Shown here in pieces: positions 52,739-62,696 of a stretch of DNA of 64,000 bases. The notes below the pieces were generated by a model. It had not been told where the DNA came from. It did not search any database and saw only the letters and a program-made list of their open reading frames with translations. The stretch is from NCBI RefSeq assembly GCF_029690065.1, contig NZ_CP121463.1, forward strand, positions 1,674,001 to 1,738,000, given 5' to 3'. The DNA is from Arthrobacter sp. Y-9 (GTDB taxonomy: Bacteria > Actinomycetota > Actinomycetes > Actinomycetales > Micrococcaceae). The position numbers were made by a program, and so were the translations under genes. Within the stretch, counting starts at the first letter, position 1, and every line of letters starts with the position of its first letter.

Positions 52739-53731
52739 ATGGCGAAGGCCGCCTCATCCACCGCCTTGAACTGGCGAGACATCCAGCCCGCACCGCTGGT
52801 CCTCCTTTCCGGCCCCGAGGAGTACTTCGCCCAGCGAGCCCGTGATCTGCTGCGCAGTCAGCTCCGACAGGCTCACCCCGACCTGGAGGTGACAAGCTTC
52901 GACGCCTCGGAATACCAGCCCGGGGCACTTCTGATGGCCTGCAGTCCGTCGCTCTTCGGCGAGTTCAAACTCATCGAGGTCTCGCGGCTGGAAGCCATGA
53001 ACGACGCGTTCCTGACCGACGCGCTGGAGCTGAGCGCCTCGGGCGCGGAGGACGCCGTCGTCGTGTTCCGTCATGGCGGCGGCAACCGGGGCAAGAAGCT
53101 CCTGGATGCCGTGAAGTCGCGGTGGCCCGTGGTGGACTGCCAGCCCCTGAAGCGTGACACCGACAAGAACGCGTTCGTCACCTCCGAGTTCCGTGCGGCC
53201 AGCCGCCGCATCGAAGGCCCGGCGGTGGTGGCGCTCGTCAACGCTGTCGGCTCCCAGACCGCCGAGCTGGCCGCGGCCTGCGTCCAGCTCATTGAAGACA
53301 CCACGGGCACGGTCACCGCGGACGACGTCGAGAAGTACTACGGCGGCCGCATCGAGGCGACCTCCTTCAAGGTCGCCGACGCCGCGCTCGACGGCGACGC
53401 CGCCGGTGCGCTGGCCACCCTCCGCTATGCCCTGGATTCCGGCGCGGACCCGGTGCCTCTCGTCGCGGCGCTGGCCGCCAAGCTGCGGACGCTGGCCCGG
53501 GTGGCGGGCAGCCGTGGATCCGCCGCCCAGGTGGCGCGTGATCTGGGGATGCAGCCGTGGCTCGTGGAGCAGGCGCAACGGGACGTCCGACGGTGGACCC
53601 CGGAACAGCTGCGCCTGTGCGTCCGGGCCGTGGCCGAGGCCGACGCCCAGGTGAAGGGTCTGTCCCGCGATCCTGTCTACGCGGTTGAACGCGTGGTCCA
53701 CCTCGTGGCCTCCTCCGTCCGGAGCCGCTGA
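52739..53731 (+). CDS. holA: DNA polymerase III delta subunit
   Basis: Clamp-loader subunit that opens the sliding clamp. The 330-residue protein begins with WRDIQPAPLVLLSGPEEYFA, the degenerate AAA+ domain typical of HolA, and contains FGEFKLIEVSRLEAM and EKYYGGRIEATSFKVADA. The C-terminal collar domain follows (about 210-325). TACGAT at 52691-52696 is a good -10 box. In many actinobacteria holA follows comEA-comEC, as here, and precedes rpsT. Confidence 0.93.
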   Translation: MAKAASSTALNWRDIQPAPLVLLSGPEEYFAQRARDLLRSQLRQAHPDLEVTSFDASEYQPGALLMACSPSLFGEFKLIEVSRLEAMNDAFLTDALELSASGAEDAVVVFRHGGGNRGKKLLDAVKSRWPVVDCQPLKRDTDKNAFVTSEFRAASRRIEGPAVVALVNAVGSQTAELAAACVQLIEDTTGTVTADDVEKYYGGRIEATSFKVADAALDGDAAGALATLRYALDSGADPVPLVAALAAKLRTLARVAGSRGSAAQVARDLGMQPWLVEQAQRDVRRWTPEQLRLCVRAVAEADAQVKGLSRDPVYAVERVVHLVASSVRSR

Positions 53732-53774
53732 GCGGAGCGGCGAAGAGAGCCGCAGACCTGCAGACCGCGGTGCC

Positions 53775-53831
53775 GCGGTGCGGCCTGCGTTCGACGTCGA
53801 ACACCTTCACATCGAACGCGGGCCGCACCGC
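53775..53831. terminator. Long imperfect hairpin after holA
   Basis: 53775-53794 pairs with 53812-53831 with one mismatch (T at 53786). The 14-base palindrome GTTCGACGTCGAAC (53789-53802) overlaps the left arm and allows an alternative fold. It lies between convergent holA and rpsT and probably terminates holA. Confidence 0.6.
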
Positions 53832-53844
53832 CGGTTAACGCAAG

Positions 53845-53873
53845 AGTGGCCGGTCCCTGGGGGACCGGCCACT
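53845..53873. terminator. Perfect 13-bp hairpin between holA and rpsT
   Basis: AGTGGCCGGTCCC (53845-53857) pairs with the complement at 53861-53873 around the loop TGG. On the minus strand it is followed by CTTGCGTT. It is the likely rpsT terminator and may act in both directions. Confidence 0.75.
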
Positions 53874-53928
53874 CCGAAGCAAGTGCGGTGTCAGCCTGTC
53901 ACGTCAGTGACCGGCCGCAGCGGTTCTC

Positions 53929-54189
53929 TTAGAGAGCGCTGACCTTCTTGTTGATCGCGGACTTGCGGTTGGCAGCGTTGTTCTTGTGAATGACGCCCTT
54001 GCTGACAGCCTTGTCCAGCTTACGGCTGGCCGCCTTCACGGCGGACTCAGCGGCTTCCTTGTTACCAGCCTCAACCGCCTCGTTGACGGTCTTGATGAGG
54101 GTCTTGAGCTCAGACTTGACAGCGACGTTGCGCTGGCGAGCCTTCTCGTTGGTGAGGATGCGCTTCTTCTGAGACTTGATGTTAGCCAC
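53929..54189 (-). CDS. rpsT: 30S ribosomal protein S20
   Basis: An 86-residue helical 16S rRNA-binding protein. The family N-terminus [20 protein letters not shown] and the C-terminal [20 protein letters not shown] are unmistakable. It is monocistronic on the minus strand, and has lower GC at third positions than its neighbours, as is common for highly expressed ribosomal genes. Confidence 0.98.
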   Translation of the reverse strand: MANIKSQKKRILTNEKARQRNVAVKSELKTLIKTVNEAVEAGNKEAAESAVKAASRKLDKAVSKGVIHKNNAANRKSAINKKVSAL

Positions 54190-54318
54190 TTAGTGAACTC
54201 TCTTGTAATGACGGATGGGTCTAGAGGGCGTCAGATTGGCCATTGACTGAGCGGCGTGGGGATGCCTATGGCAGCCAATCATCAGTGTCCGTCGACCTGT
54301 GCGGACACACAGCAAATG

Positions 54319-54324
54319 ATCTTA
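54319..54324 (-). promoter_or_regulatory. -10 box of rpsT
   Basis: On the minus strand the sequence reads TAAGAT, a good -10 box, about 130 bases before the rpsT ATG. The predicted leader of about 120 bases is long enough for autoregulation by S20, but I see no defined structure. Confidence 0.5.
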
Positions 54325-54365
54325 GCAGAATCCCGGCCCGGATGGCCAAAGACATGGCCGAAGAC

Positions 54366-54842
54366 TCAGTGTCCGGCGCGGCGCAGTCCGTCGCTGACCT
54401 GGCTGAATCGCCGCCTGTCGAGCACGGCCCCTTCGCGCCGGATGGCGGCGGGGTCGACCCGCACCACGCGGTTGACCTTGACCTCGCTGGAGCGGCCCTC
54501 GCGATCCCACGGACCGGACCCGATGTCCACGTAGGCGGCGTCGCGATGCGCGGCGTTGTTCTTGTCCTTGGACGTCAGCATGAGGCCGAGCAGCCACGGG
54601 CCGTCCTCGCCCACCAGGAGGACCGGCCGGTCCTTGCCCTGCCGATGGTCCTCTTCAAAGGGGACCCATGTCCACACGATCTCACCGGGATCGGCCTTTC
54701 CGTCGGCCCGCGGTGAATAGCGCATCGCCACGACGCCGGTGAAGTCGCCGGGATATCCGGCGGCCGCACCGCGCCCTCTACGGGGCGTGCGGCGCGGTGT
54801 GGCGCCGAGGAACCTGAGGATGCGTGAGAACAAGCCGGCCAT
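54366..54842 (-). CDS. PemK/MazF-like protein without an antitoxin partner
   Basis: A 158-residue protein. After a basic N-terminus (SRILRFLGATPRRTPRRGRG), the PemK/MazF-type beta-barrel spans about 45-150: EIVWTWVPFEEDHRQGKDRP, then VLLVGEDGPWLLGLMLTS. The PF/GKDRPVLLV segment is the usual start of these domains. No antitoxin gene lies beside it; rpsT and lepA are the neighbours, an arrangement conserved in actinobacteria. It may be a domesticated protein instead of a toxin. ATG 54842; the frame stays open to 55040 across the lepA start. Confidence 0.75.
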   Translation of the reverse strand: MAGLFSRILRFLGATPRRTPRRGRGAAAGYPGDFTGVVAMRYSPRADGKADPGEIVWTWVPFEEDHRQGKDRPVLLVGEDGPWLLGLMLTSKDKNNAAHRDAAYVDIGSGPWDREGRSSEVKVNRVVRVDPAAIRREGAVLDRRRFSQVSDGLRRAGH

Positions 54843-55015
54843 GTGGTCCAGCGTACCCACCGAGAGCGCCGCGGCCGTGGCGGCGTGCGTGAGGAGAAGT
54901 GGGCCGAAACGTGGGAGAATGGTTGATCTGACCCCTCGGTCCTGTTCCGCATGCCCGGCTTCATGCCGGAGCCGCGCCGGAAGGACCGCCCGAAGGCAAC
55001 AGTAAGGACTCCTGA

Positions 55016-56875
<1,860 letters not shown>

Positions 56876-56878
56876 CCC

Positions 56879-58108
56879 ATGCCCAGTGCGCTTCCTCTCG
56901 GTGACCCGGCACCAGCGGACGGGCTCCTGGATGCCCAGGCCAGGGAGGGCGCGCAGGAGCGCGCCTTCAGCCTGTACATCCACGTGCCGTACTGCACGGT
57001 CCGCTGTGGTTACTGCGACTTCAACACCTACACCGCGACGGAACTCGGCGGCGGCGCGAGCCAGGACGAGTACGCCGGCACCGCCCTGTCCGAGCTGGAC
57101 TTCGCGGCCGGAGTCCTGGAGCGCTCCGGCGTTCCGTCGCGCCCCGTGTCCACCGTGTTCTTCGGTGGAGGCACGCCGACCCTGCTGAACCCGGACGAAC
57201 TGGGGGCCCTTCTGGGCCGTGCCCGGGATCTCTGGGGTCTGGAACCGGGCGCGGAGGTCACCACCGAGGCGAATCCCGAGACGGTCACCGAGGGGTCCCT
57301 GGCGCGGCTCGCGGAAGCCGGCTTCACCCGCGTGTCCTTCGGCATGCAGTCCGCCGTCCCGCATGTGCTCAAGACGCTGGACCGGGTCCACCGGCCTGAG
57401 CGGGTTCCGCAGGTGGTGGAATGGGCCCGGGCCGCCGGCCTCAACGTGAGCCTGGACCTCATCTACGGGACGCCGGGGGAGTCGCTGGCCGATTGGGAGC
57501 GTTCCCTGGACGCCGCCCTCGCCTGCGAGCCCGACCACCTGAGCGCATACGCCCTCATCATCGAGGACGGCACGAAGCTCGCAGCCCAGATCCGGCGTGG
57601 CGAAGTCCCTGATGTGGACGACGACGATCACGCGGACAAGTACGAGCTCGCCGAGCAGCGCCTCGCAGCGGCCGGCTTCGACTGGTACGAGGTCAGCAAC
57701 TGGGCCCGCGAACCGGGCCAGGAATGCCGGCACAACCTCGCGTACTGGCGAGGCGACGACTGGTGGGGGATCGGCCCTGGCGCCCACTCGCACGTCGGCG
57801 GGGTGCGCTGGTGGAACGTCAAGCACCCGCGCGCCTATGCGCAGCGCCTCGGGGACGGCGTCTCGCCGGCCGCGGGCAAGGAAGTGCTCGACGGCGGCAC
57901 GCGCTACCTCGAGGATGTCCTCCTGCGCGTCCGGCTGGCTGAAGGCCTGCCCCCCTCGGCGCTCCACGCCGAGGGGCGCACCGCCGTCGCGGGCCTGATC
58001 GCGGACGGCCTCATCGACCCGCAGGCCGCCTTCAAGGGCACCGTGCGCCTGAGTCTGCGGGGACGCCTCCTGGCCGACGCCGTCGTGCGCCGTCTGCTGC
58101 CGGACTGA
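56879..58108 (+). CDS. hemW: Radical SAM heme chaperone HemW
   Basis: A 409-residue radical SAM protein, long annotated as oxygen-independent coproporphyrinogen III oxidase but now regarded as a heme chaperone. The cluster motif is YIHVPYCTVRCGYCDFNTYT (CxxxCxxC, about residues 36-55), followed by VFFGGGTPTLL and VSFGMQSAVPHVLKTLDRVH. The HemW-type C-terminal domain holds GIGPGAHSHV. It is co-directional with lepA, the standard lepA-hemW pair, and ends at a strong terminator. Confidence 0.93.
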   Translation: MPSALPLGDPAPADGLLDAQAREGAQERAFSLYIHVPYCTVRCGYCDFNTYTATELGGGASQDEYAGTALSELDFAAGVLERSGVPSRPVSTVFFGGGTPTLLNPDELGALLGRARDLWGLEPGAEVTTEANPETVTEGSLARLAEAGFTRVSFGMQSAVPHVLKTLDRVHRPERVPQVVEWARAAGLNVSLDLIYGTPGESLADWERSLDAALACEPDHLSAYALIIEDGTKLAAQIRRGEVPDVDDDDHADKYELAEQRLAAAGFDWYEVSNWAREPGQECRHNLAYWRGDDWWGIGPGAHSHVGGVRWWNVKHPRAYAQRLGDGVSPAAGKEVLDGGTRYLEDVLLRVRLAEGLPPSALHAEGRTAVAGLIADGLIDPQAAFKGTVRLSLRGRLLADAVVRRLLPD

Positions 58109-58146
58109 CCCTGCCGCCCACCACCCGGGAGCCTTCAGGGCATGAA

Positions 58147-58179
58147 AAAGGCGGAACCCCTTCGCGGGGTTCCGCCTTT
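58147..58179. terminator. Bidirectional Rho-independent terminator
   Basis: AAAGGCGGAACCCC (58147-58160) pairs perfectly with GGGGTTCCGCCTTT (58166-58179) around TTCGC. A-rich sequence before and T residues after let it work on both strands, for hemW and for the converging DUF4870 gene. Confidence 0.92.
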
Positions 58180-58182
58180 CGG

Positions 58183-58671
58183 CTACTTGATGAGCCGCAG
58201 GTTGTACTTGTAGCGGTACGGCTGGCCCCTGTTGACGTGGACGCCGGCGATCACGGAGAACACGGTGAGGGCGATCCAGATCAGGGCCGCGATGACCGCG
58301 AAGATCCCGCCGATCCAGGGGATGAGGCTCAGGATGTTCGCCACGACGGCCACCAGCGTGGGCGGCAGAGTGAAGTTGAGGGCTTCCTTCGACTCCTGGG
58401 CCGTGAACGGCCCGCGGTCTTTGAAGATCAGGTAGATCAGGAGCGAGGGGATGAAGCCGAGGATGCCGCCGAAGTGGGCCAGCATGGCCCACTGCCGGTC
58501 CTCGCTGGAACTCAAGGGCTCCGGCACGGCGCTGGCGCCCGTGTAGGGGTGCTCTCCAGAGGCCTGGCCGGCACTGTTCTGGGCCGGGCCGCCGTTCATG
58601 CCGGACGCGGAGCGCGGCTGATCACCCGGGGAGGATGCTCCCTGGGGCTTCGGTCCGGATGCGTCAGACAC
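58183..58671 (-). CDS. DUF4870 domain-containing membrane protein
   Basis: A 162-residue protein with a disordered Ser/Gly/Pro/Gln-rich N-terminus (1-52) and about three transmembrane segments in the DUF4870 domain (about 55-155). The family signature region HFGGILGFIPSLLIYLIF is followed by ESKEALNF. GTG 58671 follows CAGGAG. The function of this family is unknown. Confidence 0.85.
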   Translation of the reverse strand: MSDASGPKPQGASSPGDQPRSASGMNGGPAQNSAGQASGEHPYTGASAVPEPLSSSEDRQWAMLAHFGGILGFIPSLLIYLIFKDRGPFTAQESKEALNFTLPPTLVAVVANILSLIPWIGGIFAVIAALIWIALTVFSVIAGVHVNRGQPYRYKYNLRLIK

Positions 58672-58750
58672 AGCACTTACTCCTGAGATAGTTCCGGATC
58701 ACAGGCAGGACCCGTGACGGCGTTTCCTACTCAGCATAGTGGCTGGGAGG

Positions 58751-59593
58751 TCAGGCCGTGAGGAAATCGATGACCTCCTCGACACGCCCCAGCAGGCTCG
58801 GTTCCAGGTCAGCGTAGCTTCGGACCGTGGAGAGCAGTTTCTGCCAGCCCAGGCCGATGTCCTCCGCCGTGGCATGAGGCCAGCCGAAGGCCTGAAGAAT
58901 GCCGGTCTTCCAGTCCGTGCCACGGGGGATCTGCGGCCAGGCCGGGATGCCGAGGGTCTGGGGTTTGATGGCCTGCCACACGTCGACGTACGGATGGCCC
59001 ACCACCAGGACGTTCCCACTGACGCCCGGCTTGCGCATCAGGGCGTCGACGATCCGCTGTTCCTTCGAACCGGGAACCAGGTGATCGACCAGGATGCCGA
59101 GCTTGCGGCCGGGGCCGGGACCGAAGGCGGCCACCGCCGCTTCCAGATCGTCGATGCCGTGCAGAGGCTCGACGACGATGCCCTCCACCCGCAGATCGTC
59201 GCCCCAGACGCGCTCAACGAGTTCGGCGTCGTGCTTGCCTTCCACCCAGATCCGGCTGGCGAGGGCCGTGCGGGCCTTGGTGTCGACGTGGAGGGAACCA
59301 CTGGCGGTCCGGCGTGGTCCCTGCTGGGCCGGTGGGGTGGCTCGTGGCGGGACGACCTTGACCGCTTCGCCGTCCAGGAGGAACCCGAACCCGAGCTGGA
59401 AGGAACGCTCCTTGCCCCGGCGGTCCTCCAGGCTGAGGATGTGCATCCCGCCGGACTTCTCCACACGCGTCACGGCGCCGACCCAGCCCGTCTGGACCTC
59501 TTCGAGGACCATGCCCCGTTCCACCGGCACCTCGCGCAGCTGCTTCTTGGCGGGTGCGCTGAGGTCCTGAGGTCCCCAGGAATGGATGGACAT
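58751..59593 (-). CDS. DUF3097 family protein
   Basis: A 280-residue protein found mainly in actinobacteria. An N-terminal beta-rich region (about 1-100) with GMVLEEVQTGWVGAVTRVEK is followed by a region beginning IWVEGKHDAELVERVWGDDL and LGILVDHLVPGSKEQRIV, which recalls the TOPRIM fold. The C-terminus is helical. The ATG at 59593 follows AGGAGG; the frame continues to 59659 across the CIRCE operator. No function is established. It is divergent from hrcA. Confidence 0.85.
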   Translation of the reverse strand: MSIHSWGPQDLSAPAKKQLREVPVERGMVLEEVQTGWVGAVTRVEKSGGMHILSLEDRRGKERSFQLGFGFLLDGEAVKVVPPRATPPAQQGPRRTASGSLHVDTKARTALASRIWVEGKHDAELVERVWGDDLRVEGIVVEPLHGIDDLEAAVAAFGPGPGRKLGILVDHLVPGSKEQRIVDALMRKPGVSGNVLVVGHPYVDVWQAIKPQTLGIPAWPQIPRGTDWKTGILQAFGWPHATAEDIGLGWQKLLSTVRSYADLEPSLLGRVEEVIDFLTA

Positions 59594-59647
59594 GAAGCCT
59601 CCTGCTGTTCTCCGCCTGGCGATGTCCCGGGTCCGGGGCAGGCATAC

Positions 59648-59679
59648 TAGAATTAGCACTTAGAGAGGTAGAGTGCTAA
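59648..59679 (+). promoter_or_regulatory. hrcA-dnaJ promoter with CIRCE operator
   Basis: CIRCE is at 59653-59679: TTAGCACTT, nine bases, GAGTGCTAA, one mismatch from the consensus TTAGCACTC-N9-GAGTGCTAA. TAGAAT at 59648-59653 is the -10 box, so HrcA bound to CIRCE would cover the transcript start. hrcA is thus autoregulated and heat-inducible together with dnaJ. Confidence 0.92.
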
Positions 59680-59718
59680 GAGAAACGCCGAAGAGCAAGA
59701 GCATGTGGAGGTGGCCGA

Positions 59719-60732
59719 GTGAGTGATCCTCGTCGTCTCGAAGTCCTGCGCGCGATCGTGGAGGACTACGTCCACTACCGCGAGCCCGTGGGATCCAAGG
59801 TCCTGGTCGAGCGCCATCAGCTGGGCGTGTCCAGCGCGACCATCCGCAACGACATGGCGGCGCTGGAGGAGGAGGGGCTGATCGCGGCCCCGCACACGAG
59901 CGCCGGCCGCATTCCCACGGACAAGGGATACCGGCTCTTCGTGGACCAGCTGGCCTCGGTCAAGCCGTTGTCCGCCGCCGAACGCCGCGCGATCCACTCG
60001 TTCCTGGACGGCGCCTCCGATCTGGATGACGCGCTGGAGCGTTCGGCCCGTCTGCTGTCCCAGCTGACCCGCCAGGTGGCGGTGGTGCAGTATCCCAAGG
60101 CCAGCCAGGCGCGGCTGCGGCATCTGGAGGTGGTCGCGCTCGGCGGCTCGCAGGTGCTGCTCGTGCTCATCACGGACACGGGGTCGGTGGACCAGCGCGT
60201 CGTGGACCTCGGTCAGGTCCTGGCCGAGTCCGACGTCGCCGTGCTGAGGACGCTGTTCCTCGCGGGGTGCGCGAACCAGCCGCTCGACACCCTCCGGGAG
60301 ACCGTCCCGGTCCTGACCGCGACGGTGACGCCCGGCCTGCAGCAGCCGGCCGCTGTTCTCGCCGCGGCGCTGCTGTCCCTGCTCGATTCGAGCGCCGAAG
60401 ACCGGATCGTCCTGGCGGGGACCGCGAATCTCGCCCGCGCGACCATGGACTTCCCCCTCAGCATCGGCCCGGTCCTGGAGGCTCTCGAGGAGCAGGTGGT
60501 CATGCTGCGGCTCCTGACCGAGATGCACCAGGATCAGCACGGCGTGGCCATCAGCATCGGACGCGAGAACCCGTTCGACGAGCTCGCGGGAACCTCGGTG
60601 GTGGCCACCGGCTATGGCAAGGGCGCCGCTTCGAAGGTGGGCGTCCTCGGCCCCACGCGCATGGACTACCCGTCCTCCATGGCTGCCGTGCGCGCCGTCG
60701 CCCGCTACCTTTCACGGATTCTGGCGGGGTGA
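59719..60732 (+). CDS. hrcA: Heat-inducible transcription repressor HrcA
   Basis: Represses heat-shock genes by binding CIRCE. The 337-residue protein has an N-terminal winged helix-turn-helix (about 1-75: RRLEVLRAIVEDYVHYREPV, then SSATIRNDMAALEEEGLI) and the HrcA sensing domain, with SAGRIPTDKGYRLFVD and, near the C-terminus, ISIGRENPF and MDYPSSMAAVRAVARYLS. GTG 59719 starts directly after GGAGGTGGCCGA. The CIRCE element lies 40 bases upstream. Confidence 0.96.
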   Translation: MSDPRRLEVLRAIVEDYVHYREPVGSKVLVERHQLGVSSATIRNDMAALEEEGLIAAPHTSAGRIPTDKGYRLFVDQLASVKPLSAAERRAIHSFLDGASDLDDALERSARLLSQLTRQVAVVQYPKASQARLRHLEVVALGGSQVLLVLITDTGSVDQRVVDLGQVLAESDVAVLRTLFLAGCANQPLDTLRETVPVLTATVTPGLQQPAAVLAAALLSLLDSSAEDRIVLAGTANLARATMDFPLSIGPVLEALEEQVVMLRLLTEMHQDQHGVAISIGRENPFDELAGTSVVATGYGKGAASKVGVLGPTRMDYPSSMAAVRAVARYLSRILAG

Positions 60733-60792
60733 CCTCATCGGTCGCCCGACGCCACAGCAAGTCACCCAACAGAGGAAGAGAAGTACACACAC

Positions 60793-61917
60793 GTGAGCAG
60801 TCACTATGAAGTCCTCGGAGTCCCGCGCGACGCCAGCGGCGAGGAGATCAAGAAGGCCTACCGCAAGCTCGCGCGGACCCTCCACCCGGATGTGAACCCC
60901 GGGGAGGACGCCGCCGAGCAGTTCAAGGCCGTGACGCACGCCTACGAGGTCCTCTCGGATCCCGAGAAGCGCCGGGTCTACGACACCACGGGCAATGAGA
61001 ACGGCACCGACAACGGCTTCGGCGGATACTCCGGCTCCGGCTTCGCCTTCCAGGACATCTTCGACACCTTCTTCGGTGGCGGCGGCGCCGCTGCCGGCCC
61101 GGCCTCCCGCGTGCGGCGCGGTCAGGACGCGCTCGTCGAGGTCCGGATCGATCTCAAGGACGCCGTGTTCGGCGTGGAGAAGACGCTCGAGCTGGAGACG
61201 GCCGTGGTGTGCGAGACCTGCGACGGCAGCTGCTGCCAGCCGGGCACGAGCCCGGAGCGCTGCGACATCTGCCACGGCGCCGGTCAGGTGCAGCGCCCCA
61301 TGCGCTCCATCCTGGGCCAGGTCATGACGGCCGCCACGTGCCCCAGCTGCCAGGGCTTCGGCACCGTCATCAAGGACCCGTGCAATGAGTGCAACGGCCA
61401 GGGCCGGGTGCGTTCACACCGGTCGCTCTCCATCAAGATCCCCGCGGGCGTGAGCACCGGGACCCGGATCCAGCTCTCCGGTCACGGGGAAGCCGGCATC
61501 GCCGGCGGCCCTTCGGGTGATCTGTACGTCCAGGTGAAGGTGAACCCGGACAAGACCTACACGCGCGACGGCGACGACCTGCACGCGGCTCTCAAGGTCC
61601 CCATGACCGCGGCCGCCCTCGGGACCGACGTCGAGCTGGAGACGTTCGACGGTCCGCAGTCGATCACCATCAAGCCCGGCACGCAGTCCGGCGAGGTGAT
61701 CACCCTTCACGAGCTTGGCGTCACGCATCTGCGGGGTTACGGCCGTGGGGATCTGAAGGTCCGCATCCAGGTGGAGACTCCCACGAAGCTCGACGCCGAA
61801 CAGGAAGAGCTCCTCCGCCAGCTCGCCGGTCTCCGCGAGGAGGAGTTCACCGCAGGCAGGCTCGCCAGCAGCGGCGGGATGTTCGCCAAGCTCCGCGACA
61901 AGTTCGGCAACCTCTAG
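60793..61917 (+). CDS. dnaJ: Chaperone DnaJ (DnaJ2 type)
   Basis: DnaK co-chaperone. The 374-residue protein has the J domain (about 1-68) with the HPD motif in [14 protein letters not shown], a Gly/Phe-rich segment ([12 protein letters not shown]), the zinc-finger region (about 130-210) with four CxxC pairs, and the peptide-binding C-terminal domains. The first zinc motif reads [12 protein letters not shown], with Cys-Cys where GxG is normal. Chaperones next to hrcA in actinobacteria are the second DnaJ copy, separate from dnaK-grpE-dnaJ1. GTG start. Confidence 0.95.
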   Translation: MSSHYEVLGVPRDASGEEIKKAYRKLARTLHPDVNPGEDAAEQFKAVTHAYEVLSDPEKRRVYDTTGNENGTDNGFGGYSGSGFAFQDIFDTFFGGGGAAAGPASRVRRGQDALVEVRIDLKDAVFGVEKTLELETAVVCETCDGSCCQPGTSPERCDICHGAGQVQRPMRSILGQVMTAATCPSCQGFGTVIKDPCNECNGQGRVRSHRSLSIKIPAGVSTGTRIQLSGHGEAGIAGGPSGDLYVQVKVNPDKTYTRDGDDLHAALKVPMTAAALGTDVELETFDGPQSITIKPGTQSGEVITLHELGVTHLRGYGRGDLKVRIQVETPTKLDAEQEELLRQLAGLREEEFTAGRLASSGGMFAKLRDKFGNL

Positions 61918-61919
61918 CC

Positions 61920-62672
61920 ATGAGCAATCCGGTCTTCTTCGCCCCCGCCGGTTCCCTCGACCAGGTGGAACCCGCAGGCCTGGTCACCGTCGACGGCGCC
62001 GAGGCCCGGCACGCCGTGACGGTCAAACGGCTCTCACCGGGGGAGGGCGTGGATCTCGTCGACGAGCAGGGGACCCGTGTCATCGGCGAGGTCGAGTCGT
62101 CCGACTCCGGTGAACTGGTGGTGCGCGCGCTCAAGATCGTGCGTGAGCCCTCGCCGTCGCCCCGGCTGATCCTCGTGCAGGCCCTCGCCAAGGGGGACCG
62201 GGACGAACAGGCCATCGAGAGCGCCACCGAGCTGGGGATCGACGGCGTCATCCCGTGGCAGTCGGATCGGTCCATCGTTCGCTGGCGCGGCGACCGGGCG
62301 GTGAAGGCCCTGGCCAAGTGGCGGTCCGTGGTCCGGGCGGCCACCAAGCAGTCGCGCCGGGCCCGCACCCCGGAGGTCGAGGACGTTCTTGACTCCGCCG
62401 GTCTCGCCCGGCGGATCGCCCAGGGAGGCGCGGCGTTCATCCTTCACGAGGATGCGGCCACGTCCCTGGCCTCGCAACTGGGTGACGTGGCGGCGCTGGA
62501 AGGCGATGTCCTGCTGATCGTGGGTCCGGAAGGCGGGATCTCCCCGGCGGAGGTGGCGGCCTTCGAAGCCGCCGGAGCCCGGATGGCACTCCTTGGACCG
62601 CACGTGCTGCGGTCCTCCTCGGCGGGGCCGGCTGCCCTCGTGGTGGCGAGCACCGTCCTCGGCCGCTGGTGA
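61920..62672 (+). CDS. rsmE: 16S rRNA m3U1498 methyltransferase
   Basis: Methylates U1498 of 16S rRNA. The 250-residue SPOUT-family enzyme has an N-terminal PUA-like domain (about 1-75) with HAVTVKRLSPGEGVDLVDEQ. The knotted catalytic domain follows, with QALAKGDRDEQAIESATELG, KQSRRA, and the SAM-binding LLIVGPEGGISPAEVAAFEA and LGPHVLRSSSAGPAALV. The ATG begins two bases after the dnaJ stop, so it belongs to the hrcA-dnaJ operon. Confidence 0.95.
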   Translation: MSNPVFFAPAGSLDQVEPAGLVTVDGAEARHAVTVKRLSPGEGVDLVDEQGTRVIGEVESSDSGELVVRALKIVREPSPSPRLILVQALAKGDRDEQAIESATELGIDGVIPWQSDRSIVRWRGDRAVKALAKWRSVVRAATKQSRRARTPEVEDVLDSAGLARRIAQGGAAFILHEDAATSLASQLGDVAALEGDVLLIVGPEGGISPAEVAAFEAAGARMALLGPHVLRSSSAGPAALVVASTVLGRW

Positions 62673-62673
62673 T

Positions 62674-62696
62674 CTGACGGGGCGCTGCGGCGTCAG
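62674..62696. terminator. Hairpin at the convergent rsmE and GerMN ends
   Basis: CTGACG (62674-62679) pairs with CGTCAG (62691-62696) with an 11-base loop. It lies after rsmE and includes the last codon of the opposite gene. Only weak support for termination. Confidence 0.35.

Noticed and set aside
54366-54842. Toxin-antitoxin module
   Set aside because: Only the PemK-like half is present; no antitoxin frame lies within several hundred bases.
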